This document shows, in pieces, positions 50,264 to 59,070 of a stretch of DNA of 64,000 nucleotides. This DNA comes from Actinomadura coerulea (GTDB taxonomy: Bacteria; Actinomycetota; Actinomycetes; Streptosporangiales; Streptosporangiaceae). The stretch is taken from contig NZ_JACHMQ010000001.1 in the NCBI RefSeq assembly GCF_014208105.1, positions 5,890,001-5,954,000 of the forward strand, read 5' to 3'. Made by a program: the position numbers and the translations under genes. Below the pieces are notes generated by a model, which was not told where the DNA came from, ran no database searches, and saw only the letters and a list, made by a program, of their open reading frames with translations. Position 1 is the first letter of the stretch, and the number at the start of each line of letters is the position of its first letter.

Positions 50264-51103
50264 ATGGCGAACTATCCCGACTTTGGCGTGTTATTGACGC
50301 GGCTCCTCGACTACCGCCAGACGGACATCGCCTGGCTGGCCTCAGCGTCCGGCATCCCGGAATCCGACCTGCGCTCGGTGGCCGACGGCGTGCCCCCGTC
50401 CGCGTCGCAGGTCGATGGCCTTGCCGCCGCGCTGGGTTTCCGCACCGCCGACCTCTTCGTGATCGCCGGACTCTCGGTGCCGGAGGCCCTTCGGCCCTGC
50501 GAAGCGGCAGCAGGCTCCGGACTCGTGGACCTCATCCATGTCGTGATGGCCCTGCCGGCAGATCAGCGGACCCATATCCACGAAACGGTTGAACGTCTGC
50601 CCCAACTGCCCCGCATCCGTCCGGCCGATCCGCCGCGCGCCTTCTACCAGGGGGACGGTGGCTTGGGCGCGATGCTCGTCACCATGCTGTGCGCCAACCG
50701 GAACCTCCATTCCCCGGTCGACGCCGCCAAGACACTTCACCTGCTGACCCGAGGTCGCATGTACCTGGCCGGCACCACCTACGGCCACATCGCCGCGGGC
50801 GCCGTTCCGTTGAGACCGACCTGGGTGGGCGGCTTCGCGACCGCCCTCGGCATCCCCGCCGCCGACCTCGCGGCCATCACCGGCGCCGACCTGTCCGAGG
50901 CGACACCGCCTGAGGATCCGCTGGCGGCCGAGATGGCTGAGTTGCTCTGGGACTGTCGACGTCTGAGGGCGAGCCAGATCGAGCACGTGTGCGCCGAGGC
51001 GGAAGCGATGCTCGTCCCAGTGCCCGACGACGCCTCCGGCGACGACTGGAACCGCGTCCACCATCAGAACGGGACTTGGTGGGGCGCGCCAAGGCGGGGC
51101 TAG
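50264..51103 (+). CDS. Regulator-like protein with two HTH-like segments
   Basis: A 279-residue soluble protein. The N-terminal about 75 residues look like an XRE-type HTH (FGVLLTRLLDYRQTDIAWLASASG, ESDLRSVADGVPPSASQVDGLAAALG). A related HTH-like pattern recurs around residues 160-210 (TYGHIAAGAVPLRPTWVGGFATALGIPAADLAAITG). The role is unknown. Its last codons overlap the end of the dnaN-like gene by 4 bp in convergent orientation. Confidence 0.65.
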   Translation: MANYPDFGVLLTRLLDYRQTDIAWLASASGIPESDLRSVADGVPPSASQVDGLAAALGFRTADLFVIAGLSVPEALRPCEAAAGSGLVDLIHVVMALPADQRTHIHETVERLPQLPRIRPADPPRAFYQGDGGLGAMLVTMLCANRNLHSPVDAAKTLHLLTRGRMYLAGTTYGHIAAGAVPLRPTWVGGFATALGIPAADLAAITGADLSEATPPEDPLAAEMAELLWDCRRLRASQIEHVCAEAEAMLVPVPDDASGDDWNRVHHQNGTWWGAPRRG

Positions 51104-52245
51104 CTGGTCAGGCGGACGGGCATGGCCAGGTAGCGGTAGCCGGTGTCGGTGTTATCGGGGTCGGGCTCGCCGTCCTTCTTGTCGGGGATGGCGGTGAGGA
51201 GGGCGGCCTTGGTGGGGCCGGTGCATTCGAGGCGGGCGTACTCGGTGTCGATGCCCGCGAGGCCGTCGAGCAGGTACTGGGGCGCGAAGGCGATGTCGAT
51301 GTCGTCGCCGTCGAGGTGCGCGCCGACGCTCTCGTTGGCGCGGGCGGAGTCGCCGGTGGCGGCGCGGATGCGGACCTCGTCGGCCGTGAAGGCCAGCCGG
51401 ACCGGGGTACCGCGCTCGGTGACGAGGGCGGCGCGCTTGATCGCCTCGACGAAGGGGGCCACACGGATCTCGGCGACGGACGTCCAGGTGCCGGTGAGGC
51501 GGGACCGGTAGTTGATGTACTGGTCGTCGAGGAGCCGGCTGGTCATGCTGCGGCCGCCGCCGGAGATGCCGATCAGGGTGTCGGCGGTGCCGCCGAGGCC
51601 GATGGACACGTCCGCGCCGCGCTTGATCGCCTTGGCGGTGTCGGCGAGGGTGCGGGCGGGGACGACGACCCCGGCGGTGAAGCCGGGCTCCTCGGGGGAC
51701 CAGGTCAGCTCGCGGGCGGCGATGCGGTACCGGTCGGTGCAGGCGAGCCACATCGTGTCGCCCTCGATGTCGATCCGGACGCCGGTGAGCATGGGCAGGG
51801 TGTCGTCGCGTCCGGCCGCGGGGGTGACCTGCGCGACGGCGGCGGCGAACAGGTCGCCGGGGACGGTGCCGGCGCGGGCGGGCGGCTCGGGGAGGGTGGG
51901 GTAGTCCTCGACGGGGAGCGTCAGGAGGCCGAACTCGGCGGGCCCGCAGCGGACGACGACCTCGGAGCCCTTGGTGAGGACGTCAACGGGCTGGTTCGGG
52001 AGGTTGCGCACGATGTCGGACAGCAGCCGCCCGGGGACGAGGACGCGGCCCGGCTCCGCCACGGCCGCCTCGTCGGTGGCGTGGGCGGACACCTCGTAGT
52101 CGAACGCGCCGAGGGTGAGCCCGCCCTGCTCGGTGACCTCGATGAGCATGCCCGCGAGGACGGGGAGCGCGGGACGTGCCGGCAGCGTCCGCGCAGCCCA
52201 CGCCACCGCGTCTGCCAGCGTCTGGCGCTCGACTCGGAACTCCAC
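51100..52245 (-). CDS. Second DNA polymerase III sliding clamp (DnaN-like) in a repair operon
   Basis: A 381-residue beta-clamp protein with three repeats of the clamp fold: MEFRVERQTLADAVAWAARTLP, FDYEVSAHATDEAAVAEPGRVLVPGRLLSDIVRNLP, and the C-terminal PVRLTS end typical of DnaN. Clamps encircle DNA and recruit polymerases and repair proteins. The gene is not next to dnaA or recF; it is the last of three repair genes (ada/alkA, ogt, dnaN2) reading the same way, 75 bp after ogt. That makes an extra, dedicated clamp likely, although the housekeeping dnaN lies outside the window. Confidence 0.9.
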   Translation of the reverse strand: MEFRVERQTLADAVAWAARTLPARPALPVLAGMLIEVTEQGGLTLGAFDYEVSAHATDEAAVAEPGRVLVPGRLLSDIVRNLPNQPVDVLTKGSEVVVRCGPAEFGLLTLPVEDYPTLPEPPARAGTVPGDLFAAAVAQVTPAAGRDDTLPMLTGVRIDIEGDTMWLACTDRYRIAARELTWSPEEPGFTAGVVVPARTLADTAKAIKRGADVSIGLGGTADTLIGISGGGRSMTSRLLDDQYINYRSRLTGTWTSVAEIRVAPFVEAIKRAALVTERGTPVRLAFTADEVRIRAATGDSARANESVGAHLDGDDIDIAFAPQYLLDGLAGIDTEYARLECTGPTKAALLTAIPDKKDGEPDPDNTDTGYRYLAMPVRLTS

Positions 52246-52320
52246 CTCGATCAGCCCTTCTCCGGTTGGACGGCCATCACGAGCACGGTAGCCCGCGGCT
52301 CCGACATTCCTCCGGGCGGG

Positions 52321-52830
52321 TCAGAAGAGCGCGTTCTCGGTGGCCCGGACCTTGCGCTCGAAGTCGAGGAGGTAGCGCTTGCGGTCGAGGCCGCCGCCGT
52401 AGCCGGTGAGGGAGCCGGTGGATCCGACGACGCGGTGGCAGGGGACGATGACGCCGACCGGGTTGCGCCCGTTGGCGAGGCCGACCGCGCGGGACGCGGA
52501 CGGGCTGCCGATCTCGACGGCGAGTTCGCCATAGGTGATGGTCTGGCCGTAGGGGATCTCCTGTAGGGCGGTCCAGACGCGCTCTTGGAAGGGCGTCCCG
52601 TGGAGGCGGAGCGGCAGGTCGAACTCGGTCAGATCGCCTGCGAAGTACGCCGAGAGTTGCGCGGCGACGGTCGCGAAGGGTTCTTCTTCGGGGTCGCCTG
52701 GTGCGCCGAAGGTCTCCTGGGCTGGCCGGTGCCGCTGCATCTCCATGTAGAGCCCGGACAGAGCGCCGTCGGTGGCGACCAGGGTGAGCGGTCCCACGAC
52801 GCTCTCTATGACGACGTGCGTTGTTTCCAC
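52321..52830 (-). CDS. ogt: Methylated-DNA--[protein]-cysteine S-methyltransferase
   Basis: A 169-residue Ogt/AGT protein that transfers O6-methyl groups from guanine to its own cysteine. The active site is PCHRV with Cys131; the HTH helix is ITYGELAVEIGSPSASRAVGLANGRNP. The GTG start lies 10 bp after the ada/alkA stop, so the genes are one operon. Confidence 0.93.
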   Translation of the reverse strand: METTHVVIESVVGPLTLVATDGALSGLYMEMQRHRPAQETFGAPGDPEEEPFATVAAQLSAYFAGDLTEFDLPLRLHGTPFQERVWTALQEIPYGQTITYGELAVEIGSPSASRAVGLANGRNPVGVIVPCHRVVGSTGSLTGYGGGLDRKRYLLDFERKVRATENALF

Positions 52831-52840
52831 AGCGGTTCCT

Positions 52841-54313
52841 TCAGTTCGCGGGAAGGAGGTTGATGGCGTGGTCGAGGGTGGCCCACAGGTACTGGACGGA
52901 GTAGGCGCGCCATGGCCGCCATTGTGCGGCGCGTCGGGTGAGGGCCGCAGGCGTGACGGGAAGTTCGAGCATCGCGGCGGCTGCCCTGATGCCGAGGTCG
53001 CCGGGGATGAAGGCGTCCGGGTCACCGAGGGCTCGCATCGCGATGGTCTCGACCGTCCACGGACCGAAGCCGGGTAGGGCGGACAAGCGCGCGCGGGCCT
53101 CGTCCCAGTCGCTGCCTACGCCGAGGTCGATCTCCCCTTTGGCGAGAGCGTCGACAAGGGTCATCAGGGTGGTGCGGCGGGTCTTGGGGAAGGCGAGGGA
53201 ATCCGGGTCGAGTTCGGCAAGGGCGGCGGGTGTCGGGAAGAGATGTGTCAGGCCACCGCCTGGGTCCTCGACGGGGTCGCCGTAGGCGGTGACCAGACGC
53301 GCCGCGTGAGTGCGGGCCGCGGCCGTCGAGACCTGCTGGCCCAGGACGGCGCGGACGGCGAACTCGGGGGCGTCCACAGTGCGGGGCACGCGGCGCCCAG
53401 GGGCCTTGTCGACGAGCGGTGCGAGAACGGGGTCGGTGCGGAGCAGGTCGTCCACGGCGACGGGATCGGCGTCCAGGTCGAGCATCCAGCGGCAGCGGCT
53501 GATGGCGATGGGGAGGTCGCGCAGGTCGCTGAGGCTGAGCGTGCAGGCGACGTGGTCCGGCTGGGGCCGCAGGGTGGCGATGCCGTGCCCGTGGGGCAGC
53601 CGCAGGGCGCGGCGGAACGCGCCGTCCCGCCACTCCTCGACGCCGGGGACGGCGGTGGCGGCGAGGTGCCCGAACAGGTTGTCCGGGCACAGCGGGGCCC
53701 GGAACGGCAGCCGCAGCGACAGCACACCGGCCCCAGCGGGCGGATGCCCCTTCGCGACGCGGTCGCGCAGGGCGGACGGGGTGAGCGCGAAAACCTCGCG
53801 GACGGTGTCGTTGAAGGCGCGGATACTGGCGAACCCCGCCGCGAACGCCACGTCCCCCATGGGAAGGAGCGTGGTTTCGATGAGGAGCCGCGCCGTCTGC
53901 GCGCGCTGGGCTCGCGCCAGGGCGAGTGGGCCCGCGCCCAGCTCGGCATTGAGCTGGCGCTCTACCTGCCGCGTGCTGTAGCCGAGCCGTGCCGCGAGGC
54001 CGGGAACGCCTTCTCGGTCGACGACGCCATCGGCGATAAGGCGCATGGCCCGAGCAACGACGTCCGCGCGGTGGTTCCACTCGGGGGAGCCTGGGGAGGT
54101 GTCGGGACGGCACCGTTTGCAAGCCCGGAACCCGGCCTGCTGGGCGGCTGCGGCGCTCGGGTAGAAGCGCATGTTCTCCGGCTTGGGCGGGACCACGGGG
54201 CAGCTTGGACGGCAGTAGATCCCGGTGGTCACGACCCCGGTGAAGAACCATCCGTCGAAGCGGGCGTCCTTCGACTGGACGGCCCGCACACACCTCTCCA
54301 CGTCCTCGTGCAT
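52841..54313 (-). CDS. Ada-AlkA fusion: methyl-sensing activator and DNA-3-methyladenine glycosylase
   Basis: A 490-residue three-part protein. The N-terminal Ada zinc domain has four Cys (C34, C38, C65, C68) in YCRPSCPVVPP and ACKRCRP. An AraC-type HTH follows (about 80-165). The C-terminal half is an AlkA glycosylase: the N-terminal AlkA domain and the HhH-GPD region (LSALPGFGPWTVETIAMRALG) with the catalytic Asp in FIPGDLGIR. Methylation of the Ada Cys would switch it to an activator of its own operon, while the AlkA half removes alkylated bases. Start ATG at 54313 (MHEDVERCV). Confidence 0.92.
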   Translation of the reverse strand: MHEDVERCVRAVQSKDARFDGWFFTGVVTTGIYCRPSCPVVPPKPENMRFYPSAAAAQQAGFRACKRCRPDTSPGSPEWNHRADVVARAMRLIADGVVDREGVPGLAARLGYSTRQVERQLNAELGAGPLALARAQRAQTARLLIETTLLPMGDVAFAAGFASIRAFNDTVREVFALTPSALRDRVAKGHPPAGAGVLSLRLPFRAPLCPDNLFGHLAATAVPGVEEWRDGAFRRALRLPHGHGIATLRPQPDHVACTLSLSDLRDLPIAISRCRWMLDLDADPVAVDDLLRTDPVLAPLVDKAPGRRVPRTVDAPEFAVRAVLGQQVSTAAARTHAARLVTAYGDPVEDPGGGLTHLFPTPAALAELDPDSLAFPKTRRTTLMTLVDALAKGEIDLGVGSDWDEARARLSALPGFGPWTVETIAMRALGDPDAFIPGDLGIRAAAAMLELPVTPAALTRRAAQWRPWRAYSVQYLWATLDHAINLLPAN

Positions 54314-54491
54314 GCCTCCAGCATCGCCGATGGTCAGGGGTCCCCACTGGCAGAAATCCGACACCATCGTCACGACCCAGGCCACCGGACGCGCGGGCAT
54401 GACCTCCCAGGTAATCGATCTTCCGTGGCGGGCCCGGCAATGTAGCGGTCATCGGGGCGACGAACCCGAACAATCAGACGGGAGTCATGAC

Positions 54492-54854
54492 ATGAGCGAT
54501 GTGCAGCAGCGGGTCGAGCGCTACCTGGCCGTGTGGAACGAGACCGACCCGGCCGCCCGGCGCGCCGCGATCGACGAGCTGTGGACGGAGAGCCCCGTCT
54601 ACGTCGACCCGCTCGGCGTGGCGGAGGGGCGCGACGCGATCGACGCGTTCGTCGGCGCCGCGCAGCAGCAGTTCCCCGGCCTGGTCTTCCGCGCGGCGGG
54701 AACAGTGGACGCCCACCACAACGTGGCCCGCTTCACCTGGGAGCTCGGCCCGGAGGGCGGCGAGGCGATCGTGGTCGGCTTCGATGTGGCGACGTTCGAC
54801 GACGAGGGCCGCTTCGACCGGGTGACCGGCTTCCTCGACAAGGTGCCGGCCTGA
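54492..54854 (+). CDS. SnoaL-like protein
   Basis: A 120-residue NTF2-fold protein (RVERYLAVWNETDPAARRAAIDELW, SPVYVDPLGVAEGRDAIDAFV). It is divergent from the ada/alkA operon. GGGAGTCATGAC precedes the ATG. No substrate can be given. Confidence 0.8.
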   Translation: MSDVQQRVERYLAVWNETDPAARRAAIDELWTESPVYVDPLGVAEGRDAIDAFVGAAQQQFPGLVFRAAGTVDAHHNVARFTWELGPEGGEAIVVGFDVATFDDEGRFDRVTGFLDKVPA

Positions 54855-54922
54855 CCCTGCCCGCCGGTCTGTACGCCCCGGGGGGCAGCGTGCCGGACGC
54901 CCGTGACGTCCGGCACGCCGGC

Positions 54923-55678
54923 TCAGAGCTGCCGTAGTGCTCCCCCGTCCACGGCCCATTCGGCCCCGGTGACTTGGGCGGCCAATGGTGACAGCAGGAA
55001 AGTGATGACCCGTGCGACGTCCTGGGGCGTGCCAAGGCGTCCGGTGGGGAGACGCCGTTCGTCCTGGACGAACCGTTGGATCGCCTCCTCCACCGGTAGG
55101 CCGTACTGGTCGGCCAGTTGGTCGGCGAACCCTCCGGGCTCGTCCCAAAGCCGCGTACGGGTCGGGCCAGGCGCGACGACGTTGGAGCGGATCCCGCAAG
55201 GCCCGAACTCCCCCGCCAACGTCTTGGACACCGACAGAAGCGCCGTCTTGGACGCCGCATAGTCGACCAGTGGCGTATCGGGAAAACGTGCGGCTTCGCT
55301 TGAGACGTGCACGATGCTCCCCGCCCCCTGGTCGATGAGTGCGGGCAGCGCGGCACGGGCCATGCGCACGGCGGCGTGCAGGTTCAGCTCGAACGTCGCG
55401 TGCCATTGGGCGTCGGTGACGTCGAGGAACCCGATCCGGGATTCGAGGGCGCCCGCGTTGTTGACGAGGCCGTCCAGGCGCCCGTGCCGATCCAGCGCGA
55501 CGTCCACGACGTGCTGCGCGGCGTCGGGCCGGGTGAGGTCGGCGGCCACGTCGACGGGGGAGCGCGCCACCCGCACGACCTGGGCGCCCTCGCGGGCCAG
55601 GAGGGCGGCGGTCGCCTCGCCGATCCCGGCGGACGCGCCGGTCACGATGTAGACCCTGCCTTCGAGTTCGAGATTCAT
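54923..55678 (-). CDS. Short-chain dehydrogenase/reductase
   Basis: A 251-residue SDR with cofactor motif TGASAGIGEAT, the NNAGAL motif, and catalytic YAASK. The Arg/Asp pattern after strand 2 suggests NADP(H). It starts 9 bp downstream of the MFS transporter and is co-transcribed with it. Substrate unknown. Confidence 0.88.
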   Translation of the reverse strand: MNLELEGRVYIVTGASAGIGEATAALLAREGAQVVRVARSPVDVAADLTRPDAAQHVVDVALDRHGRLDGLVNNAGALESRIGFLDVTDAQWHATFELNLHAAVRMARAALPALIDQGAGSIVHVSSEAARFPDTPLVDYAASKTALLSVSKTLAGEFGPCGIRSNVVAPGPTRTRLWDEPGGFADQLADQYGLPVEEAIQRFVQDERRLPTGRLGTPQDVARVITFLLSPLAAQVTGAEWAVDGGALRQL

Positions 55679-55687
55679 GGCGGTCCC

Positions 55688-57076
55688 CTACGAGCGGCGC
55701 AGGAACGACCCGGCGAGGGCCGCGCCGGCGAGGACGAGGGCGACGTTCACGGCCGTCGCCGTGTGGATGCCGCCGAGGACGGACGCGTTCGCCGTGGCCA
55801 CCGCGCTCATCACCGGGATGCCCAGAGTGATCGCGACCTGCTGCGTCATCGTGGCGAGCCCGGTCGCGAGGCCCTGCTCGCGGTCCGGCAGACCGGACGT
55901 CGCGATCCCCATGAAGGCGACGATCGCGACGAGGTTCCCGAACCCCCCGATGGCGGTGGCGGCGAGCAGCAGGCCGAGGGCGCCGCGCGAGTCCCCGAGG
56001 CCCAGCAGCGCGGCGGTGGCGACGGCCTGCAGGACGAGCCCGGACACGAGCGTCGCCCGGCCGCCGAGCCGTCCCATGAGACGGGGCGCGGCGACGCCTC
56101 CGGCGAACGTCCCGGCGCCGAGGACGCCGAGCGCCAGTCCGGTCGCCAGCGGCGAGAAGCCCAGGACCTTCTGGAGGTAGAGCGTCATCAGGAACACCAG
56201 CGACGTCTCCGTGGCGAACGCGACGAACCCGCCCACGTTGCCCCAGGTGACGGTGCGCCGGGTGAGGACGTTCAGCGGCGCGAGCGGGGCCGGGGACCGC
56301 CGCTCGACCAGGATGAACGCGGTGAGCAGGACCGCGGCGGCGGCCAGCGAGCCGAGCGCGGCCGGGGAGCCCCAGCCGGCCGACCCGGCGGACGTGATCC
56401 CGTAGACGAGGGCGAGGAGGCCGCCGGTCACGGTCACCGCGCCGGGGACGTCCAGCCTCGCCCGGTCCCGGGACCGGCTCTCCGCGACCACGGCGGGCGT
56501 GACCGCGAAGATCAGCACCGCCACCGGCACGTTGACGAGGAAGGCCCAGCGCCAGCTCAGCAGGTCGGTCAGCACCCCGCCGAGGATGGCGCCGACGGTG
56601 AACCCGGCCGACATCAGCGCGCCGCTGAGCCCGAGCGCCCGCGTCCGCAGCGGACCCTCCGGGAACGACGTGGTGAGCAGCGACAGCGCGGCCGGGGTCG
56701 CGATCGCCGTGGCGAGGCCCTGAAGGACGCGTCCGGTGAGCAGCATCGCCGGCGACGTGGCCAGCCCGCCGACCAGGGACCCCGCGGCCAGGAGCGCCAT
56801 GCCCACGAGCAGCATCCGGCGCCGACCGGACAGATCGGCCACGCGGCCGAACAGCAGCGTGAATCCGGCGGCGGGGAGAGCGAACGCCGTGGCGATCCAC
56901 TGGAGTTGGTCCAGTCCGAAGCCCAGCCCTCTGCCCACGATGGGCATCGCCACGTTCAGGATGGAGAAGTCGATGGCGAGCATGAACTGCGCGCCGAGGA
57001 GGAGTGTCAGAACCAGCTTGTTCCGTGACGACATCCGCTCTGGGGGAGCGGTCACGGCGGTGGTGAGTGCGGTCAT
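55688..57076 (-). CDS. MFS drug-efflux-type transporter (DHA2-like)
   Basis: A 462-residue membrane protein with probably 14 spans: QFMLAIDFSILNVAMPIVGRG at TM1 (the DHA2 DxxxVNVALP-type motif) and GRVADLSGRRRMLLVGM in the loop between TM2 and TM3. Relatives export drugs and toxic compounds by proton antiport. ATG at 57076. It forms a two-gene unit with the SDR. Confidence 0.85.
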   Translation of the reverse strand: MTALTTAVTAPPERMSSRNKLVLTLLLGAQFMLAIDFSILNVAMPIVGRGLGFGLDQLQWIATAFALPAAGFTLLFGRVADLSGRRRMLLVGMALLAAGSLVGGLATSPAMLLTGRVLQGLATAIATPAALSLLTTSFPEGPLRTRALGLSGALMSAGFTVGAILGGVLTDLLSWRWAFLVNVPVAVLIFAVTPAVVAESRSRDRARLDVPGAVTVTGGLLALVYGITSAGSAGWGSPAALGSLAAAAVLLTAFILVERRSPAPLAPLNVLTRRTVTWGNVGGFVAFATETSLVFLMTLYLQKVLGFSPLATGLALGVLGAGTFAGGVAAPRLMGRLGGRATLVSGLVLQAVATAALLGLGDSRGALGLLLAATAIGGFGNLVAIVAFMGIATSGLPDREQGLATGLATMTQQVAITLGIPVMSAVATANASVLGGIHTATAVNVALVLAGAALAGSFLRRS

Positions 57077-57178
57077 GGCAGAGACTCTCGCTGCGCCGGT
57101 CGCGCGTACCCAGTCCCCGCCCGTTCGTACCACTCCCAGTAGCAGGCTCAGCGACCGGAGAGCATCGGATCCGGCGGT

Positions 57179-57631
57179 GTGACGTTGCGCGGTGGGTCGT
57201 CCAAGATGACGCTGCACCGCGAGGTCAAGTACCGCGGTGACAAGCCCGACGGGCCCACGCACCAGATCGAGAACGGCGTCCTGACGCTGCGCGGCTGCGG
57301 CTCCGACTGCTCGGTGAGCTACACGGTCGAACTTCCGGCCGGCGTCCCCGTGTCCGGCAGCACCTCGAACGGGTCCATCACCCTGTCGAAGGTGGGCAAG
57401 GTGGATGTGTCCACGCATTCGGGCTCGGTGCGCCTGGACGGGGCCGCGGGGCCGGTTAAGGTCAGGACGGACAACGGCGAGGTAACGGTCACCATGCCCG
57501 CGGGGCGCTACCGCGTGAGCACGCACACCGGCGACGGAGACCGGCGGCTCGGCATCCCGAACGACCCGTCCGCCGAATTCCGGCTCGACGTCAGCACCAG
57601 CAACGGTGACATCACCACCAGGACCGCCTGA
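57179..57631 (+). CDS. DUF4097-like beta-helical protein, possibly 5'-truncated
   Basis: A 150-residue protein built of short beta repeats (SGSTSNGSITLSKVGKVDVSTHSGSVRLDGAAG, VRTDNGEVTVTMPAGRYRVSTHTGDG). DUF4097-type proteins normally carry a signal or lipobox in front; here the frame starts with GTG at 57179 without one, so the gene may have lost its 5' end or be cytoplasmic. It is divergent from the MFS gene. Confidence 0.55.
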   Translation: MTLRGGSSKMTLHREVKYRGDKPDGPTHQIENGVLTLRGCGSDCSVSYTVELPAGVPVSGSTSNGSITLSKVGKVDVSTHSGSVRLDGAAGPVKVRTDNGEVTVTMPAGRYRVSTHTGDGDRRLGIPNDPSAEFRLDVSTSNGDITTRTA

Positions 57632-57675
57632 CCCGTCGATCCTCCCGCGAAGCGGTCCCGGATAGCCTCGGCCGC

Positions 57676-58542
57676 ATGGCGCGCAACAGCGAACTCGGCG
57701 AGTTCCTCAAGTCGCGGCGGGCGCGGCTGCGGCCCGACGACACCGGCCTGCCCTCCTACGGGACGCGGCGGCGCGTCCCCGGCCTGCGGCGCGAGGAGCT
57801 GGCGCAGCTCGCCGGGGTCAGCGTCGCGTACTACATCAGGCTGGAGCAGGGGACGGCCGACGGCGTGTCCACCGAGGTCCTGGACGCGATCTCGCGAGCG
57901 CTGCGCCTGGACGGCGACGAGCACGCCCACCTGCACCGGCTCGCCCACCCGCCGCGCCGCGCGCCCGTCACCGCGCCTCCCCGCCTGCGGGCCCCGCTGC
58001 AGCACCTGCTCGACTCGTTCACGCACGCGCCCGCATACGTCGTCGGGCACTACACGAACGTGGTCGCGTGGAACCGGCTCACCGCCGCCGTGTTCGTCGA
58101 CCTGGCGAACGTCCCGCCGGACGAGCGGACCTGGTCGCACCAGATCCACCTGAACACCGACTACAGGGATCGCCTGGGCGACAACTGGCCGACGGTGGCC
58201 CGCCGCAATGTCGCCTACCTGCGGTTCCGCTCCGGCCAGGACCCCGGCGACCCGCACCTGCGCGCGCTCATCGACTGCCTGCGGGAGCGGAGCCCCGAGT
58301 TCGGCCGCCTGTGGTCGGCGCACCACGTCACGGACCTGACGAACGGCGAGGCCCGCATCGACCATCCCGAGGTGGGACGGCTCGTCCTGCCGTTCGAGAC
58401 CCTGCACCTGCCCGGCGACCCCGACCTCAGCCGCCTCATGCTCTACGCGGCCGAGCCGGGCTCGGCCTCAGAAGCGGCCCTGCACAAGCTGGCCGAGACC
58501 TCCACCCACCTCTCCAGCGCCGACCTCGTCCAGTACACCTAG
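57676..58542 (+). CDS. MmyB-like XRE regulator, copy 1
   Basis: A 288-residue regulator. N-terminal HTH (RRRVPGLRREELAQLAGVSV, YYIRLEQGTADGVSTEVL) and a C-terminal MmyB ligand-binding domain (AYVVGHYTNVVAWNRLTAAVF, FGRLWSAHHV). Such proteins control nearby oxidoreductase genes and bind fatty-acid-like ligands in known structures. It lies near the SDR/MFS pair, but the target is not shown. Confidence 0.88.
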   Translation: MARNSELGEFLKSRRARLRPDDTGLPSYGTRRRVPGLRREELAQLAGVSVAYYIRLEQGTADGVSTEVLDAISRALRLDGDEHAHLHRLAHPPRRAPVTAPPRLRAPLQHLLDSFTHAPAYVVGHYTNVVAWNRLTAAVFVDLANVPPDERTWSHQIHLNTDYRDRLGDNWPTVARRNVAYLRFRSGQDPGDPHLRALIDCLRERSPEFGRLWSAHHVTDLTNGEARIDHPEVGRLVLPFETLHLPGDPDLSRLMLYAAEPGSASEAALHKLAETSTHLSSADLVQYT

Positions 58543-58685
58543 CGCGGCATGGCGGCCGCGTACTCGTGCGCGAGGTCGGCGAGGCGGCGGACGTCGGGAT
58601 CGCCCGCCAGTTCCCGGGCGGCCGCAACGGGCTCTCCGACGCTGTGCGCGACCGCGACCGCCCCGTTCTGGAAGAACCGGCTCAC
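58539..58685 (-). CDS. Small ORF coupled to the YrdB-like gene
   Basis: A 48-residue frame whose GTG overlaps the stop of the upstream YrdB-like gene (GTGA). It reads FFQNGAVAVAHSVGEPVAAARELAGDPDVRR..., helical. Its end overlaps the end of the convergent regulator. It might be a real small protein or the tail of a lost gene. Confidence 0.35.
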   Translation of the reverse strand: MSRFFQNGAVAVAHSVGEPVAAARELAGDPDVRRLADLAHEYAAAMPR

Positions 58686-59053
58686 TCGGCGGCGGCGCGG
58701 AAGTGGGCGTCGCGGTCGGCGGTCGCGAGGGCGGTGTTGAGCAGGGCGATCACCGCGAAGGCGACGGCCGCCGCGGCATGGCCGACGCCGTGGAAGGCGA
58801 GCGCGCCGGCGCCGAACACGGCGGCCTTCACCAGCAGCACGAGCGGCAGCGGGATCGTGAACCGGGCGCGCGGCGCGGCGAACATGCCCCACAGGACGAT
58901 CGCGGCCGCGGGCGCACCGAGCCCGAGGACGACGTTGACCGGCACGTTCCCGCCCGTCGTGAAGCCCCACCAGGCGAGCGCGGCGATGGCGGCGAGTTCC
59001 AGCAGGAACGCGAGCCCTTCGTTGGCGGCATGCAATGCCCCAGGTAGACGCAC
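58682..59053 (-). CDS. YrdB/DUF2568-like membrane protein
   Basis: A 123-residue protein with four hydrophobic segments: LAFLLELAAIAALAWWGF, VNVVLGLGAPAAAIVLWGMFAAP, PLPLVLLVKAAVFGAGALAF and AAAVAFAVIALLNTALA. This is the YrdB/DUF2568 pattern, function unknown. The GTG at 59053 lies only 17 bp from the divergent methyltransferase start; a TTG inside is an alternative. Confidence 0.72.
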   Translation of the reverse strand: MRLPGALHAANEGLAFLLELAAIAALAWWGFTTGGNVPVNVVLGLGAPAAAIVLWGMFAAPRARFTIPLPLVLLVKAAVFGAGALAFHGVGHAAAAVAFAVIALLNTALATADRDAHFRAAAE

Positions 59054-59070
59054 GCCGATACGGTACTCCT

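Noticed and set aside
54474..56900. 808-codon minus-strand frame
   Set aside because: It covers the SDR, MFS and SnoaL-like genes in the wrong frame and has an Arg-rich composition without motifs.
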